Source of the DNA: Pararhizobium sp. IMCC21322 | GTDB taxonomy: Bacteria > Pseudomonadota > Alphaproteobacteria > Rhizobiales > GCA-2746425 | Reading direction: 5' to 3' | Length of the DNA stretch: 64,000 bases | Assembly (NCBI RefSeq): GCF_030758295.1 | Contig: NZ_CP132335.1 | Location: 1,712,412-1,776,411 of the forward strand | Shown: positions 26,520 through 34,826 of the stretch, one piece after another | Numbering within the stretch: the first letter of the stretch is position 1 | Layout of the letters: every line of letters starts with the position of its first letter | Program-made: the position numbers and the translations under genes | The notes under the pieces: model-generated | Database searches by the model: none | What the model saw: the letters and a program-made list of their open reading frames with translations, nothing else | What the model was told of the DNA's origin: nothing

Positions 26520-27980
26520 GGGCGGATTCAAACGGTCGTCGCAACGGTTGGTTTGTAGCTCATCTTAAGACGTCTTCCAACGCTTCTGCCGGTGTTTTCC
26601 ATCCCAGCGTTTTTCTCGGGCGACTATTTAAGGTATGAGCAACAGCCTCCAATTCTTCCGCACCGTGAGCACTGAGATCTGTGCCTTTTGGGAATTATTG
26701 ACGCAGCAGGCCGTTGGTGTTTTCGTTGGAACCGCGTTGCCAGGGGCTTTGAGGATCGCAGAAGTAGACGTCGATCCCGGTGTCAGACGTCAGTTTTTCA
26801 TGCTGAGCCATTTCAGCTCCCTGGTCCCACGTGAGCGATCTACGCAAATGTTCGGGCAGCTCTCGAATAGATTTGGCGATGGCGTCGCGCACGGCCTCCG
26901 CCCCGTGTCCGGCAAGGGCCAGGCCGTTTTTGATGCGTGGCTCCGTTCCATGGCCCGGCATCGGTGGTAAGTGGAGCAGAAGGGTAAAGCGGGTTTTGCG
27001 TTCAACCAATGTACCGATCGCAGAGCTTTTCAGGCCAAGGATCAAATCCCCTTCCCAGTGACCTGGAACCGCACGATCCTCAACTTTGGCAGGGCGTTTA
27101 GTGATCATTATCTCGTCAGTTACATAGGCCTTGCCTTTGCCCTTTCGCCGAGCGCGGGGAACACGCAGGGCGCGACCAGAGCGCAGGTAAGCGACCAGTT
27201 CTCGACGCAGCGCTCCATGTCCCTGAATGAACAAGGACTGATAGATCGCTTCATGGCTGATACGCATCAAAGGGTCATCCGGATAATCCAGCGGCAGCCG
27301 GCGTGCAATTTGCTCAGGTGACCAAGCTGTTGCCCAACGGCGATGCTGTCTTCGAACAGATCGGCGTTTCGTCCAGATAACATCCGGCCCTGGCGTGATA
27401 TCACCGTCAATTCTGGTCACGTCACCAGCTAACCTGTCTTCGACATATTGGCGCAAGGCCGAATTTTGGGCCAACTTTGTCGTCTTGGGGCGTTTTGCAG
27501 CTCGGTTAGCGTGCCATTGGGCCGTTGTCGCACGATACTCGAAGCCGCCACTGCGCGTCGCAGCATTCCGGCGGAGCTCCCGCGATACCGTTGAAGCCGC
27601 CCGCCCAATTTTACGTGCAATCGCGCAGACGCCCAGGCCTTGAGCTCGACAAAGTGCAATTTCTTCACGTTCCCCAAAACGGAGATATCGCCCTGAAAGC
27701 GGTGGCGCTGAAATGGAATATTGTGACGGCGGCATGCCTCCAGCCTCTCGGAACCAACGACTGCCTACAGGGGCAGACGCACCAGCCTGAACTGCGGCCT
27801 CTGAATTGGAAATACCCTTCTCAATCAATCGCCAGAATAAAACCTGCTGCGCTCGATGAGCCACTTTGGGACGGCCGGGCGAGCGCATTTTGTCCCGTGT
27901 GCTTCCATCAGAAGCTCGTTTGTGTGTCGTCATCGCAATCTCCAATTCGGAACCGTTGCGACGACCGTTTGAATCCGCCC
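26520..27980 (-). mobile_element. IS30-family element with intact 30-bp ends
   Basis: A 1,461-bp element. The terminal inverted repeats at 26520-26549 and 27951-27980 are perfect over 30 bases, starting GGGCGGATTCAAACGG. It carries one transposase gene on the minus strand. No clear target duplication is seen, in keeping with a deletion at one side. Confidence 0.85.
26560..27933 (-). pseudogene. IS30-family transposase with a nonsense codon
   Basis: A 458-codon frame. It has an N-terminal helix-turn-helix (CAIARKIGRAASTVSRELRRN) and the DDE catalytic part (VPGHWEGDLILG, LTWDQGAEMA, SPWQRGSNENTNGLLRQ). Codon TAA at 26695-26697 stands where Tyr is expected (R-Q-stop-F-P-K-G); the remaining 44 codons stay in frame and well conserved up to the TGA at 26560. 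The last catalytic Glu lies before the stop, so a shortened protein of about 412 residues could be made. Confidence 0.85.
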
Positions 27981-28142
27981 TATGAGCATCTTTGTTTTGC
28001 CTTCAAATGAACGTAATGTCTCGGAGGGATGGATAAGGGAGGCTGAACTGGCCTTTCATGTTTTTGACGGCGTTTATATACTCGTCTAGCCAATGCAATA
28101 ATCCAGCCCTCAGAATGAAGGGCTCAAAAGAAGGTAATCCTG

Positions 28143-28283
28143 ATGAATCGAAATGTTCTTTACTTGGTGATCGGCCTGCTGGCCGTTTGCGTTGCGGTGG
28201 TGGGTTACTTTTACTATCAAGAGAGCCAAAGCGGCATCAACATCGAGATCGGCGAGGACGGCGTAAAGATCGAAGGGAACTAG
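28143..28283 (+). CDS. Small single-helix membrane protein (46 aa)
   Basis: Starts MNRNVLYLVIGLLAVCVAVVG, a membrane helix with a short cytoplasmic N-terminus, followed by a 22-residue tail rich in Gly, Ile and acidic residues (INIEIGEDGVKIEGN). AAGGTAA sits before the ATG. Related small proteins with the same layout seem common in alphaproteobacteria; function is unknown. Confidence 0.7.
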   Translation: MNRNVLYLVIGLLAVCVAVVGYFYYQESQSGINIEIGEDGVKIEGN

Positions 28284-28795
28284 CCAATCGGATTCGCATG
28301 GTGTGCTGCACCTAAAGCAGAAATTCAGCCAATCTTTTTGCGACAAGATTTTGCGATACCTAAACCCTTGAAATCATACAGCACGAAAATCCGTTGCAAA
28401 AACCTTCGATACTGATGACAAAGTCGAAATTGACAGTCTCACGCCAGATCTACTAGAAAACAATTCTTAGAAGAGGCTGTTATGGAACTGGCGTTCTAAA
28501 CGGGGCAGTAGGCAGGAATTAAGTTCTATGTGCACTTTGGAAAGCTATGCTGCTTAGGCTTTGTCATCAGTATCGATCGATTTTGCGACGAATTGACAGC
28601 ACTGCAAAGCGCTTATGATATTCAATCGAAATCACTTAAGAGTGCGGATCAAATGCAAGAGCTAGTTCTTGTCCGAAGACATCACTACACGATCAACTTG
28701 TTCTGACCTTTCCACCCTCTCTTCCTTGGCAGCTAGTATGTGCAGCGTAAAACTGTCGTCAGCGTCAGTCGAGTCTTCTACAGCTAAGGGGTCAA
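28284..28795. other. Intergenic stretch without a supported gene
   Basis: About 510 bases between the small membrane protein and the end of the relaxase gene. No gene, terminator or repeat could be supported. Confidence 0.4.
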
Positions 28796-31597
28796 TTATC
28801 GCCTTGGACGTAAGACCAGTCCTCTATCGCGCTCCGGCACACGCTCCCGCATCATCCCTGGCATGTTGTCGCTGTCGCTATAGAATTGCGCGTCATGTTT
28901 GTGGCGTGTGAGAGCGACGTAGGTCAGGTGTTTGTCCAGCGTGCGCGACGATAAGACAAACGATCTATCCACCGTTGCGCCCTGGCTTTTATGGATGGTA
29001 GTGGCGTAGCCATGATCTATGGATGCGTATTGGTTTGGGGAGAAGGTCAGGTGGCGCGGTTTGTCGCTGTTGGCACCATCAAGGGTAACGAATATTTTGT
29101 CTTTGGTGACTTTTTCAATCGTCGCCAACGCACCATTCTTAACGCCAAGCTCGGTATCGTTTTTGGTGAAGATGATGCGGTCATTGGGGGCGAAGGCACG
29201 CTTGCCATGATTGGTTTTGAAATAATGCTCATCGACCAGTTCACCGCTTGATTTGCGAGCCATGCGAACAGCCTGATTGATAGCATGTACATCTTTGCGG
29301 CGATGGGCGAAGGCGAGCCGTGAGGCGGTCTCGCCGCGTGTTTCGATATCAACCATATAATCCTGCACCAGGGCGGCAATGGCATCATCCTGGCTTTTGG
29401 TCGTTTTGACCGCGCCGTGCTTTTGATAGGCATCTATCGCCTTTCCGGTATTGCCCGTTGCCAGATCAAGCGAGGCTTGGCGCTGCCAGTCTGATTTCTG
29501 GCGACGGATTTCTGTGAGTTTTGCCGCTCCAATACTTTCAGCAATATCTTTAAACGGCGTTCCGGCATTGATGGGCTGTAATTGTTCCGGGTCGCCGACC
29601 AGAACGAGCTTTGCACCATATTTCTTGGCGTGCTCGACAAAACGGCTCATTTGGCGTGTGCCAATCATTCCGGCTTCATCAATCACCAGAACGTCACCGG
29701 GTTTTAATTGGTTGTATCCGTTCTTCCAGCTCATTTCCATGGAGGCCAAGGTGCGACTGATAATGCCGGAGGCGCTTTGCAGACCATCGGCAGCCTTACC
29801 GGACAATGCCGCACCAAAAACCTGATAGCCTTGTTTTGTCCAAGCCTCATGCGCGGCTGCAAGCATGGTGCTTTTTCCGGTGCCGGCCAGACCGATAGCG
29901 GCGGTTATTCGTTCTGGCTTTAGAATATGATTTATCGCCGCGTGTTGTTCATCGCTCAGGCTCGCCCCGTGCAGTTTTTGCAAAATCGCGTTTTGACGTT
30001 TAATGGCGTCATGCGTATGGGCAGGTTTCACGCCATGAGTGTTTTGATCGACCATGATTTTTGCATCATGCGTGAGCCCGCTTTTAAGCCCCTCCATTTC
30101 CCGCGTTGAATAAATCGGTAGCGGATGATTTTTAATCTCGACCAGTTCTTTCGAGCGCAAAACCGCATCGGAGGCGGCGCGTAAGGCCAACGGATCATCG
30201 ATATAATTAGCCAGCCCGCGCAGGATATCACGGCGGTTAAACTCGGACTTTTTATCGGTGATAATATCCAGAATTTTAATCGGCGATTGCCGGACTTGTT
30301 GCGCCGTATAGAGTTGGTCTTCTTCGGGCAGCAAAAGCGCTTGGTCGGGATCTGCCAACAGATCGACACCAAGCACCTGTTCGTTAAGGTCAAAAGCATT
30401 CCCACGATGCAGTTTCGCCAGATGCACCGCGTGTTGTTCTTTGAGGCTGCAAAATTCTTCTTCTAAGCCGCGTCTTTCACCGAGTTGCCTTTCAATCAGT
30501 TTTTGTAATTCGGTCTGGTCACGGCTTTTATCTGCTTCTGCGGCCTGCGTGTGTTCAGCACGCATAATGTCGTATCTGCCGGAAAGCCTTGCCCAGATAG
30601 CTTTGATACCTGTCGGCAAAAGCGCGGCGCGGGATTTAACGACTTCAATCCTGCGCGCCTCTTGTGCTACCTCCAATGCTGCACGTGTTTGTCTGTGATC
30701 ACCGACAAGAGCGCGGCGTTTTGATTCAACGGCATCAATTTGTTGTTGAAACAGTGTTTCTGCTTCTGCAAAGGCGGCATCAAACGGAGCACCTACCTTA
30801 TCGGCAAAGCGTTCTGTGATATGCAATTGGACTTCATCAACAGAAGGCAGCTTTTCAATATCACCAAGGCGCGCGCGTAATTCTTTGGTCTTCGCGCCAA
30901 GCCAGCGCGAAAGCGAATAAACTTCGCCCTGACCATCAACCGCAACAAAGCCGCGCCTGTCACCTTTAGCGAGCGTCAAACCATGTTCAGACAAGGCGGC
31001 GGCAAAGGCGGCCTTTGAATCAGAGCCCGCCCAGCAATCCAGCAAAAGGCTTTTCAATTCCTTCGGGTCACGTTGAACCCTTTTTGCTTGCTGGTGTTCA
31101 GCTTGGGAGTAATTGAGCTGGTCGCGTTCCTCGCTGTTCATCAAACCGCGTGGTATTTGCCAACCATGTTCAAGGAATAGCTCCCGCGATAGTTCTTGTA
31201 GCTTGCGCTTGTAAAGCGAGACATTCAGCGCACGCATGCGGACAATATTAATGCGTGACCACACACAATGCGCGTGCCGTCTGCCCTTCTTCTCGTGAAA
31301 AATGATTGCGCGGGGTTGGCCGGTTAATCCAAGTTTTGCTTCAATTCCGGCAATGGCTTGCTCAAATGCTTCGACAGAAACATTCTCTGTTTCCGGCGGA
31401 CTTAAGACCAGCGAGAACATGAAATTCTTGCACTTCGTTCCCCGGCTCACCGCATAGGCTTCTGTTAAAGCCCCGGTCAGATCATCAGACACAAATCCAA
31501 AAATCTCATGCACGCGGACATGCTCATTCTCACGCGTGTTCAATAGATGCCGCGCCAATTGCACAGCACCACCGCGTTCATTGCCTTTTAAAATCAA
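28796..31597 (-). CDS. TraA-like relaxase with helicase domain
   Basis: A 933-residue protein. The N-terminus is a MobA/MobL-type relaxase with the metal-binding HAHCVW near residue 108, which nicks one strand at oriT through a Tyr. Residues about 560-930 form a RecD/TraA-type helicase with Walker A GLAGTGKST near 570, DEAGMIG and GDPEQLQPINAGTPFK motifs and a late HKSQGATVDRSFV. It would cut and unwind a plasmid or element for transfer. Its start overlaps mobC (ATGA). Ti-plasmid TraA proteins are longer (about 1,100 residues), so the end may be shortened. Confidence 0.85.
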   Translation of the reverse strand: MILKGNERGGAVQLARHLLNTRENEHVRVHEIFGFVSDDLTGALTEAYAVSRGTKCKNFMFSLVLSPPETENVSVEAFEQAIAGIEAKLGLTGQPRAIIFHEKKGRRHAHCVWSRINIVRMRALNVSLYKRKLQELSRELFLEHGWQIPRGLMNSEERDQLNYSQAEHQQAKRVQRDPKELKSLLLDCWAGSDSKAAFAAALSEHGLTLAKGDRRGFVAVDGQGEVYSLSRWLGAKTKELRARLGDIEKLPSVDEVQLHITERFADKVGAPFDAAFAEAETLFQQQIDAVESKRRALVGDHRQTRAALEVAQEARRIEVVKSRAALLPTGIKAIWARLSGRYDIMRAEHTQAAEADKSRDQTELQKLIERQLGERRGLEEEFCSLKEQHAVHLAKLHRGNAFDLNEQVLGVDLLADPDQALLLPEEDQLYTAQQVRQSPIKILDIITDKKSEFNRRDILRGLANYIDDPLALRAASDAVLRSKELVEIKNHPLPIYSTREMEGLKSGLTHDAKIMVDQNTHGVKPAHTHDAIKRQNAILQKLHGASLSDEQHAAINHILKPERITAAIGLAGTGKSTMLAAAHEAWTKQGYQVFGAALSGKAADGLQSASGIISRTLASMEMSWKNGYNQLKPGDVLVIDEAGMIGTRQMSRFVEHAKKYGAKLVLVGDPEQLQPINAGTPFKDIAESIGAAKLTEIRRQKSDWQRQASLDLATGNTGKAIDAYQKHGAVKTTKSQDDAIAALVQDYMVDIETRGETASRLAFAHRRKDVHAINQAVRMARKSSGELVDEHYFKTNHGKRAFAPNDRIIFTKNDTELGVKNGALATIEKVTKDKIFVTLDGANSDKPRHLTFSPNQYASIDHGYATTIHKSQGATVDRSFVLSSRTLDKHLTYVALTRHKHDAQFYSDSDNMPGMMRERVPERDRGLVLRPRR

Positions 31598-32043
31598 TGT
31601 TGCGTCTGCCCGCCAATACCGAGCGCCTGCGTCAGATCAAGCCGCATAGAGCGCACATAGGCATAGGCTTCATTGATCTGGTCTTCGCTCTGTTGATCCA
31701 GCAGTAACGTGCCGCTATTGGCGTCATAGGCAAGTTGGTTCAGATTATTGGCAATCCGCGATTGCCCCAACAATCCCAACACTCGTCCTAAAGCCTCCTG
31801 ATCTTTGACGGGAGCGCGAAGTCTGATCTTGCGTGGCGCACCATCCCCGCCAAACAGACACTTGCGAATATAGGCACTCACCGACATCCCCGCCGATAAG
31901 TGTTTTAGCTGCGCCATTTCCTCAGCTGTCACCCGAAAACCCACGAACGGCGCTTTTGACGTTTCTTTGTCTTTCGGTGTTGAACCTCCCGCAAATGCCC
32001 TGCCTGCAGCCTTGTTTTCCTGAAGCTTTTTACTCTCCCTCAT
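31594..32043 (-). CDS. MobC-like accessory relaxosome protein
   Basis: A 149-residue protein. After a basic, disordered N-terminus comes FVGFRVTAEEMAQLKHLSAGMSVSAYIRK, a ribbon-helix-helix typical of MobC, then SRIANNLNQLAYDANSG, the conserved MobC core. It binds near oriT and helps the relaxase open it. It overlaps the relaxase gene by four bases and the small gene upstream by four. Confidence 0.85.
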   Translation of the reverse strand: MRESKKLQENKAAGRAFAGGSTPKDKETSKAPFVGFRVTAEEMAQLKHLSAGMSVSAYIRKCLFGGDGAPRKIRLRAPVKDQEALGRVLGLLGQSRIANNLNQLAYDANSGTLLLDQQSEDQINEAYAYVRSMRLDLTQALGIGGQTQH

Positions 32044-32198
32044 ATCGACAGCCTCGGGTGTTGCACACGAGGGCCAGCCTGCTTTTCCGGCTCTAGGGAT
32101 AGATCGTCTAAATCAATGTTCTCCTGTTTGAGGTACTGGTTCCATTCCTCCAAAGTATCCAAAATTGTGTTCGAAGTTTGTATCTCCCCGGGCACCAT
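32040..32198 (-). CDS. Small coupled ORF upstream of mobC
   Basis: A 52-residue acidic frame; its stop overlaps the mobC start as ATGA, which argues that it is translated. ATG 32198 has GGGA before it; a TTG start at 32255 would make it 71 residues. Residues EEWNQYLKQENIDLDDLSLEPEKQ are helical and acidic. No family is recognised. Confidence 0.45.
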   Translation of the reverse strand: MVPGEIQTSNTILDTLEEWNQYLKQENIDLDDLSLEPEKQAGPRVQHPRLSI

Positions 32199-32635
32199 TT
32201 TTCCCAACTGAAAACATTGTGCTGTGCTTGGGATGTGGCGGCCCAAACCAGTCAATTACAACAATTAAGCAATTTTTTCAGACGCTGCGGGAAACACTTC
32301 AGCCAATTCAATGCCGTCTCGATAGGGCGGGTAGCGGCCATGAGCAGCGGTTAGCACCAATGTCTGCTTTGTGGGCAAAATCGGCCTTGGTGAATTTTCG
32401 CTTTCGGTAAAATTTTGGCTATCAGACCCGTAGATCGGTCGAATCAAACAACCATTCAATAAAAATACGCGATGCACTTCTGCTCAAGGTCTCGCTCTCA
32501 ATCACCCAGTATGCTTCGGCCATGGGAGTGGTTCATGTTTTTATGGCCTGCTGATCCAAGCTCATTTTGGCAACGTCGCCTGACCAGTTGCAACAATACA
32601 AGAAATAAGTGCTCAAAAAATTACGGCGACATCTG
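32199..32635. other. Intergenic stretch, candidate oriT region
   Basis: About 440 bases upstream of the mobC-traA unit, where oriT often lies in mobilisable elements. An AT-rich part (32250-32280, with TTTTTT) and several short inverted segments are present, but no known nick-site consensus could be recognised. Confidence 0.3.
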
Positions 32636-32923
32636 ATGAATTCCCGATTGAAAACTGCCATCTGCGCTGCCGCCCTATGTTTTTCTGGTGCCGCTGCAAA
32701 CGCAGCCAATATTGTTGAAATTGCCGTCGGCGACGAACGCTTCTCAACGCTTGTCGCTGCCGTTCAAGCCGCTGGCCTTGCTGAAACACTCAAAGTCCCG
32801 TTTCGAACGCGTGTCGGCACCTCTATCGAGTTTCGCCTCCACTTTTGCGACATGCACTATCAGGTGCCGTCGATAAAGTTCTATTTCATGGAGGAGCGAA
32901 TGATCTCTGCAATTTCATCGTAA
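32636..32923 (+). pseudogene. Truncated FAS1 (fasciclin) protein
   Basis: Residues 1-23 form a signal peptide (cleavage near AANA), followed by NIVEIAVGDERFSTLVAAVQ and AGLAETLK, the start of a FAS1 adhesion domain. The rest of the domain (about 110 residues) is missing; the frame continues with unrelated residues and overlaps the end of the convergent ankyrin gene. Confidence 0.7.
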
Positions 32924-33576
32924 CCGCGAGAGATCGCGTGCTGCAATGGAGTAACGCCGTCGCGGTCGGCGATTGAAATATCTGCACCAGCTTCCACCAA
33001 TGCCTTCACAGTCTCAATGTGATCGGAACCACCATCACCCAATACCACAGCTTCCATTAGCGCTGTCCATCTGAGGTTATTGATGTGGTTGAGTGGTGCC
33101 CCCATCCTGATCAGCCGTCTGACGACTTCATGGTGGCCAAGATGCGCAGCGGCAATAAGTGCTGTGCCGTCATAAATACTTGTCGTCAGGCCGGGATCAT
33201 TTCCGACTTCGATTGCGAGCGAAACCAATTCCGGATCGTTTGCCACAGCCGCGATTGTCACCACGTCATAAATACCGTTTTCCAAGGCGTTCATATCGGC
33301 GCCCGACTCAGCCAGCGTACGGACAATCTCATCATTCGAAGCAAAAGCTGCGACATGGGCAGGAGTTCGGCCATAATTATCTCGCTTATCAAGAGCCGCG
33401 CCGCTTGCAATCAATATCTCCAATTTTGCCATGTCGTTTTCATGCGCCGCTTTGTGTAACCCGGTAAAACTTTTTATCTCCGAAGAAGACGGAGCGCGCT
33501 GAGCCGATGCTGATTCAGCGAGATAAAAAGTCAAAAAGGGAAGCAGGGCGAGGAGTTTTAGGCTGGTGCGAAGCAT
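32881..33576 (-). CDS. Exported ankyrin-repeat protein
   Basis: A 231-residue protein. Residues 1-24 are a signal peptide (cleavage near ESASA). Then about six ankyrin units follow, with typical TGLHKAAHENDMAKLEILIASGA, RTPAHVAAFASNDEIVRTLAE and GVTPLQHAISRGYDEIAEII. It should act in the periplasm or outside by binding a protein. ATG 33576 is chosen because the signal peptide begins there; a long upstream extension runs through the HbpS-like gene on the same strand. It follows that gene by 67 bases and may be co-transcribed. Confidence 0.85.
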   Translation of the reverse strand: MLRTSLKLLALLPFLTFYLAESASAQRAPSSSEIKSFTGLHKAAHENDMAKLEILIASGAALDKRDNYGRTPAHVAAFASNDEIVRTLAESGADMNALENGIYDVVTIAAVANDPELVSLAIEVGNDPGLTTSIYDGTALIAAAHLGHHEVVRRLIRMGAPLNHINNLRWTALMEAVVLGDGGSDHIETVKALVEAGADISIADRDGVTPLQHAISRGYDEIAEIIRSSMK

Positions 33577-33643
33577 GGTTTCAATCCTTGGTGCCGGCCA
33601 CGTCAAATGTTCAACGTGGCCCGATATTATCAGTGGAAACAGA

Positions 33644-34126
33644 CTACTCTGCGTTGATTGCATCAAGGCCTGTGCGAGCGCATGTCGCATCAATATCGCC
33701 AGATGGTGCACCACCAACGCCGATACCGCCGACAAGGACACCATTGAACTTGATTGGAAGACCACCGGCCTGAATAACCAGGCGCGTGTCCATGTAACGC
33801 AAACCATCGTTCTGCGGATTGCCGCCGATAAAACCGGCGAGACCCGCTGTATCACGCCCCATGCTGGCTGAAGTGAATGCTTTGCCGGTGCTGCTCCCTA
33901 CAGTGTGGGGCCCGGCATTGTCTGCGCGCAGCAATACCTTCGTTTCGCCGCTACGTGCAACCACGGCGACGCTTACATTATGACCTTCACCAGAACAGGC
34001 TTCAACGGCTTTCTGTGCCGCTGTTTGTGCCAGGTCAAGCGGCAGGTAAGGTGCTGTTGGAAGCTCTTGAGCGAGCATTGCTGTAGGGACAAGAATTGCC
34101 GCCATCGATATGAGAAGATGTTTCAT
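33644..34126 (-). CDS. HbpS/GlcG-like exported protein
   Basis: A 160-residue protein. Residues 1-20 are a signal peptide. The mature part is a GlcG/HbpS (DUF336) domain: a helix (LDLAQTAAQKAVEAC) leading to VSVAVVARSGETKVLLRADNAGPHTVGSSTGKAFTS-type core and a C-terminal GVLVGGIGVGGAPSGDIDATCA. HbpS of Streptomyces binds haem and modulates the SenS kinase. ATG 34126 is preferred because GGAG lies just before it. It lies 88 bases downstream of the response regulator gene on the same strand. Confidence 0.85.
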   Translation of the reverse strand: MKHLLISMAAILVPTAMLAQELPTAPYLPLDLAQTAAQKAVEACSGEGHNVSVAVVARSGETKVLLRADNAGPHTVGSSTGKAFTSASMGRDTAGLAGFIGGNPQNDGLRYMDTRLVIQAGGLPIKFNGVLVGGIGVGGAPSGDIDATCARTGLDAINAE

Positions 34127-34214
34127 CTGGTTCTCCATAAGTTGATCATGAACCAGATTTACGAGCTGTTGTTCAAATCCGACATTCGTAGAGGCCACAG
34201 CAATATACGTATAT

Positions 34215-34826
34215 CTACGTAGACTTTCTCGCTTCAAGCCAGAGTTTTGCCTGTTCGGCCACCGCGATTGTCCCAAGTTTGTGTCCAATAGCAGCGCGGT
34301 GAGACTCAACTGTACGCGGAGAGAGCTCCAGGGCCCCGGCAATTTGAGACGACGTGTGGCCATCGACCACCATAGCGAGCACTTCCTTCTCGCGGCTGGT
34401 CAGTTGGGAAATCAGTGTGATCAACTCTCGTCTTTCGTTTTGCTGTTGGATATCTTGCTCTAAGGCAGATAATCCTTTTTGAATTGCATCGATAAGATCC
34501 TGTTCGTCGATTGGCTTGCTCAAAAAATCGATAGCCCCATTGCGAAATGCTTTGCGGCAAGCATCAATATCTCCATGACCACTGATAATAATCGTGGGCC
34601 ATACGATACCATCTGCGACGAGTTTTTCCTGTAATTTCAGACCTGTGATCATGGGCATTCGAATATCCATGACCAAGCAGCCAGGTTCCAGCTTTTTGAT
34701 CTGACGTAGAAGCGCTTCGGGTCCATCGAAGGTCTTCACTTTTATGCCGACCGTGTCCAACAGCAGTGCAAGCGCTTTTCGAACCGCTTCATCATCATCG
34801 ATCAAATAAACCGGATGGTTCATCAT
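34215..34826 (-). CDS. FixJ/LuxR-type response regulator
   Basis: A 203-residue protein. Receiver domain at residues 5-120 with the acidic pocket Asp10-Asp12, phosphoacceptor Asp54 (VMDIRMP) and Lys104 (SKPI). Residues about 135-200 form a LuxR helix-turn-helix (LTSREKEVLAMVVDGHTSSQIAGALELSPRTV). It would be phosphorylated by the coupled kinase (four-base overlap, ATGA) and bind DNA as a dimer. Confidence 0.95.
   Translation of the reverse strand: MMNHPVYLIDDDEAVRKALALLLDTVGIKVKTFDGPEALLRQIKKLEPGCLVMDIRMPMITGLKLQEKLVADGIVWPTIIISGHGDIDACRKAFRNGAIDFLSKPIDEQDLIDAIQKGLSALEQDIQQQNERRELITLISQLTSREKEVLAMVVDGHTSSQIAGALELSPRTVESHRAAIGHKLGTIAVAEQAKLWLEARKST

Noticed and set aside
26635-27643. Plus-strand frames inside the IS30 element
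   Set aside because: They are mirror frames of the IS30 transposase, which has clear DDE and helix-turn-helix motifs.
32636-32923. Intact FAS1 protein
   Set aside because: Only the first 35 or so domain residues are present; the rest is unrelated and overlaps another gene.
33577-33855. Longer start for the ankyrin protein
   Set aside because: The extension overlaps the HbpS-like gene in another frame and lacks a signal; the signal peptide starts at 33576.
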